Origin: Burhinus oedicnemus
Taxonomy: Eukaryota; Chordata; Aves; Charadriiformes; Burhinidae
Assembly (NCBI GenBank): GCA_008921705.1
Contig: VFFE01007583.1
Coordinates: forward strand, 1,121,287-1,185,286
Reading direction: 5' to 3'
Length of the DNA stretch: 64,000 nucleotides
Position numbers and translations under genes: made by a program. Below are positions 60,401 through 64,000 of this stretch, piece after piece. The notes beneath the pieces were generated by a model, which saw only the letters and a program-made list of their open reading frames with translations, made no database searches and was not told the DNA's origin. The number at the start of each line of letters is the position of its first letter. The first letter of the stretch is position 1.

Positions 60401-61708
60401 CATTTGTGCTTCTGCTTTTTGGAAATATCTGAGGCTGTTGCTGGGCTGCAGTGGGATTCCATAGAGGGATACCCAAGATAGGTCATTCCCATCAAGTGTT
60501 CTCATAGTACACAGAGCCATGCCACCCAGCTACAGCTCTTTAGCTGTGTTAGTGTAGGACCAAACCCAAGATAATAACCCTGGGGGTGTAATTATCAAGT
60601 ACAACGTGGTAGAGGCAGAGCTATACTGTCGCTGGCACTGGACTTATTGTGATTTTTCTCTTGCTTTTCTCTGTCTTCACGGCAATCAATAAACTTGCCC
60701 TCTTTCTTTTTGCTTAAAGGGAAACTAGTTAGTTGGCCTCAGTCACATTTCTCGAGGAGAGCTTTGTATTTGTACCTGTAGGTGGAGCTCCAAACTCATC
60801 TTCTACTAAGACAGATAAACTAGTGCTAAAGAACAAGCAAACCAAAAAGGAAAATCGTAAAAGACCACTTCTAAATACAATATCCAAATTGTAAAATTTT
60901 ACAGAAGAAGGTGCTTAAAATTTTATAACAGAATGCTTTCAGTTTTCAAAATAATGAGAACTGATAGCAGTTTTATGGTTAAAAAATCATGTTGTTTGTT
61001 TCCTTTAGTTGCTCAATCATCTCAGTGGAAGCAATTTCTTCCTGTTCAGGCACCTTATTTAGCCTTATAAAATTTTAAATCTTACTCAGGAAAAGGTAAT
61101 AAAAAAAAGATATTTTTCCTTCTTTTTAATGGGTGCTCTATTATGAATGTTTAGTGTATTAAACATGAAGCTATGCTTCCTGATAAAAGAATGTGCCTGG
61201 GATCTGTTTTTGCCAGTGAAACTGATCTGATTTTCTGCTGTGAAATATTATAGATGTAGCAGACATCAAAGCCTGGGTCAGCTCTTTGCATTGTAGTCCA
61301 TCATTCAGCAGGAAGTATCAGAATCACCGCTGTCCCTGCGAGCAGTGTGAACTACCTCCAGTTTAATGGAGGGATTTGAATTCTGTCATGAGAAGGATTA
61401 ATGCAACCATGCTGTAGAATGGCTATTGTTAGTCATTCTTGTGATTAGCTTATTTCTTTCTGTGGGGGCTGGGAGAGTTGGAATGTTGTGCTGAGAGAAC
61501 TGGATTTGGGCCATAACATGGGAGTTTTCAGGTGATTCCTCACCTGTGCATTGCAGGTGTTCACTGAATGCTTCCATGGCCTTTTTTTTCTTACTGTTTA
61601 ATCAGAAGAAATAAAAATAAATCTCTCTTCCTAATGGGTGTTACTGGAAGAACTGTGATTTTGCCATGTTTGTTTTCCAGTGACATCATTTTTTCCATTC
61701 AAATATAG
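54481..61708. other. Unannotated AT-rich DNA
   Basis: No gene or recognisable transposon was found in this 7.2-kb stretch apart from a 13-G run at 59656-59668. Open frames are under 110 codons and unsupported. Confidence 0.5.
59656..59668 (+). repeat. G13 homopolymer
   Basis: Thirteen consecutive G bases follow AACC and precede AAAATC. It is a site of likely length variation or assembly error. Confidence 0.9.
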
Positions 61709-61817
61709 ACACAAATGCTGCAGCTGAAAGAAATCTCTTCTTCATGCTGACTTCATCTATTATCCTTTGGAAGACTAACAGTGAAAAGTAGCTGTTAGTG
61801 TGCTTGGAAGAATGGAG
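61709..61817 (+). other. Candidate 5' exon: untranslated leader ending in a start codon and donor
   Basis: The exon-like segment starts after an acceptor (TTCCATTCAAATATAG, ending 61708; an alternative acceptor TTTGTTTTCCAG ends at 61680). It ends with GGAAGAATGGAG directly before GTGAGT (61818-61823). The ATG (61812-61814) has A at -3 and G at +4, a strong Kozak context. This is a classic layout for a non-coding leader exon carrying only the first two codons, with the gene continuing beyond the window. Read without splicing, the ATG opens a 48-codon frame that stops near 61957. No gene identity is recognised and no promoter or CpG island is nearby. Confidence 0.25.
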
Positions 61818-63072
61818 GTGAGTAAATCACTAGTATTCATGAAGACAGACCAACAAAACACCCCAGATATTGAATCTATACAGTGTAGGTACTGTGCAGG
61901 AAGATGCATTATTGGCTCCTTTAATGTACTGTCTGTCCATTTTCATGTTATACTATAAAACAAAACAATTTTTTCTGGGACAAATGGATTTTTGAGAATA
62001 GACACAGGATGTATTTTGAAGCAATCAGGTTTCATGTTGCAGTGCCTTTTATATAGAAAGTTGATATTGTCCGTTAACTGAATTATGCTGTCAAGAAAGT
62101 GCATTCTTCTCAGGATCTGTTTTGTTTAATTCTTTACAGAAACATCCTTTCAGTATATGATACTACATTTTTCTGGGTTGAAGGACTAGTTGTGTGTCTG
62201 GAATAAAGATTTGTTGGAAGAAAAGGAAACTGTCCACTGGGCTTAACTATGTGGTAAGGAGGGGGTAGCTTGAAAATAATGAGCTGAAAATAGAAAAAGT
62301 GTAGTCAAAGTGGTATCTGAGAGAGGTAGGATAAAGGCCAGAATAACTGCAAATTAAGGGAGTAGTGGAAAAAGACTTAAAGCTCCATGAGATCTAGGAA
62401 GGAAGGTTTGCAATATTTTGCAGTGCTAAATTAGATTAGCAGATAAAGTAGGTTTTGTTCTGTGGTATGTATGTAATATGACCATTAGGCATTTGGGCGA
62501 TAAACAATAAGAACACTAAGAGAGCCATTAGTACTTATAATCTTGGTAGATCCTTATTTTTCTATTTAAAGTACTAAGCATTTGGAGGATAACTGTTAAC
62601 TGCTGCCTATGAGCCATTTTTATTTATTGAGACAATGAGATTGTTCAATGTCAGTGAAACAGTTTTCATCAATTAGGAAAGAGTAAAATGTCTGGAATAA
62701 AAAAATCCAACACAACCATTATCGTTCTGTCACCTATCTTGCATCTATATATGAGCTAAAGGTTTAAGATTAATCAAACCCCTCTGTGAGAAGGTTCAAC
62801 CCCTACTTTGTGAATTAGGGGTCTTTAATAAACTTTCCCAAATCCCTGCATCTGTTCTGATGTCAGGGAAACAGCTTCAGATTGCTAGCAGAAAACGTAG
62901 AGTTGCCTGGAGATTGCAGAGATGACAAAATATGAGGGAAGGTTAAGAGCTTGAAATGTTGAGGGACCGGAAAGACAACTAAGGACTTGACTTTTCAAGC
63001 AGAGAAAAGGTGGGTAAGATGTTGTCAGATGATACAAAAAAAATCCGACTACCCTCTCTAGTGTTATAGTGG
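61818..63072. other. Unannotated DNA
   Basis: No gene or repeat family was recognised. A possible donor (ATGTG|GTAAGG) lies near 62250 after a TTCTTTACAG acceptor at about 62140, but all frames between them contain stops. Confidence 0.45.
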
Positions 63073-63338
63073 TACCCAGTGATAGGACAAGAGGTAATGG
63101 GCACAAACTTGACCATAGGAAGTTCCATCTAAACATGAGGAGGAACTTCTTTCCTTTGAGGGTGGCAGAGAACTGGAACAGGCTGCCCAGAGAGGTGGTG
63201 GAGTCTCCGACTCTGGAGACATTCAAACCCCGCCTGGACGCCATCCTGTGCAACCTGCTCTAGGTGACCCTGCTCTGTCAGGGGGGTTGGACTAGATGAT
63301 CTCCAGAGGTCCCTTCCAACCCCTGTGATTCTGTGATC
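63073..63338 (+). mobile_element. CR1 LINE 3' fragment (ORF2 C-terminus and 3' UTR)
   Basis: Within the open frame 63069-63263 it encodes the ORF2 C-terminal block DRTRGNGHKLDHRKFHLNM and ENWNRLPREVVESPTLETF. It continues into a 3' UTR with GGGGGGTTGGACTAGATGAT, CCAGAGGTCCCTTCCAACC and the tail CTGTGATTCTGTGAT. The coding frame is intact over about 60 codons, so it is not very old. Its 3' UTR is of the same general type as the host CR1 at 19500-19637 and the copy at 42887, and differs from that of the copies at 17.7 and 24.0 kb. Confidence 0.88.
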
Positions 63339-63905
63339 TGAAACAGAGCCTATAACCCTGCTAGAAAGATGACAGAGTGCTCTTGCTTTTTAAAGTTTTG
63401 AAGGGCACTAAGATTTCCTGAATGTCAATATGACAGAAATTGACAGCGTAATGATCAAAACTTAGACTCTTAGAATACAAAAAAAACCCAAATAAACAAA
63501 CAGCTTCTTATGAAATTAGTGACTAGCCTGGTCTTGAGAAAATGAGGGAAAACTTGAGATAGTAAGAGTAGGAGGGAATGGCTTTTCCCAGCTAATGAGT
63601 GACAGCTTGATAACATAGCTGAAATGCAGTGTGATACTTGTTTTCACAGGTATGCAGACTTGTTACTGACATGGTTTGGGCATTAAAGAAAAAAAATGGC
63701 ACTGTGGTGTTCTTTTGTTTTTGTGGTTTTTTTGATACTTGATATGTATAAAATGCACAGAAATGTGTATTTCATGTTGAATTGACATAGGCAAAAACTT
63801 TCCATGATGTGTGTCTGCCCAAGGCCGTAATTTTAGGGAAGGTTTTGGCCAAAACAGTTCTGGTATTAGCATTTAGACTAGGAGTAACGCTTACCATCTC
63901 AGCTT
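63339..63905. other. Unannotated DNA
   Basis: No gene or repeat family was recognised. It contains short A-rich and T/G-rich low-complexity tracts near 63478-63502 and 63712-63735. Confidence 0.5.
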
Positions 63906-64000
63906 CCTTTTCCTTTCCTTTTCCTTTCCTTTTCCTTTCCTTTTCCTTTCCTTTTCCTTTCCTTTTCCTTTCCTTTTCCTTTCCTTTTCCTTTCCTTTTC
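63906..64000. repeat. 11-bp tandem repeat (CCTTTTCCTTT)n
   Basis: At least eight perfect copies of an 11-bp all-pyrimidine unit run to the end of the window, so the array is longer than seen. No unit in the visible part carries a substitution. Polypyrimidine mirror-like repeats of this type can adopt triplex (H-DNA) structure and are highly length-variable. Confidence 0.95.

Noticed and set aside
62885..63253. 122-codon minus-strand open frame near the window end
   Set aside because: About half of it is antisense to the CR1 ORF2 C-terminus at 63073-63263, and the rest has no motif.
1..64000. CRISPR array, bacterial operon or phage-like system
   Set aside because: No regularly spaced repeats, no dense coding, and no prokaryotic ribosome-binding sites. 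The sequence has avian transposons and vertebrate-type composition.

Overview
This window looks like gene-poor, intergenic or deep-intronic DNA from a bird, probably a neoavian. The evidence is several CR1 LINE copies with typical avian 3' ends (a conserved ORF2 C-terminus followed by an ATTCTGTGA-like tail), two copies of an avian endogenous-retrovirus LTR of about 580 bp, a fragment of a second avian LTR family, an AT-rich background without CpG islands, and no long ORF outside transposable elements. No complete host gene, rRNA, tRNA or CRISPR was found. Family calls rest on recall of avian repeat families, because no search could be run.

Layout. 1-7794: unannotated AT-rich DNA with one weak candidate terminal exon near 4.8 kb. 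7795-8719: a hAT-type DNA transposon with matching terminal inverted repeats and an imperfect 8-bp target-site duplication. 8720-15180: unannotated. 15181-19637: a composite of mobile elements, namely the 3' part of an ERV (LTR plus internal DNA, minus strand) next to a plus-strand CR1. That CR1 is split by a younger, 5'-truncated CR1 inserted at 16864-18024 between two copies of GATCAT. 22289-22392: an old minus-strand CR1 scrap. 24042-24332: a CR1 3' fragment of the same subfamily as the younger nested copy. About 29.9-31.2 kb: an old minus-strand CR1 keeping ORF2 endonuclease sequence, interrupted by a plus-strand solo LTR at 30437-31015. 42887-43014, 53268-53324 and 63073-63338: further CR1 3' ends. 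54272-54480: a fragment of a second LTR type. 63906-64000: an 11-bp polypyrimidine tandem repeat running off the window.

Host-gene evidence is weak but worth recording. There is a possible 3'-terminal exon encoding a membrane helix with a nearby AATAAA (35734-36084), a pair of small exons with good splice sites (26205-26244 and 26817/26828-26882), and a possible 5' exon in which an ATG in strong Kozak context is followed at once by a GTGAGT donor (61709-61817). All are on the plus strand. Nothing shows that they belong to one gene, and none could be identified.

The window's main interest is the transposon stratigraphy, where nested insertions with flanking duplications give relative ages. 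I found no convincing new biological system.
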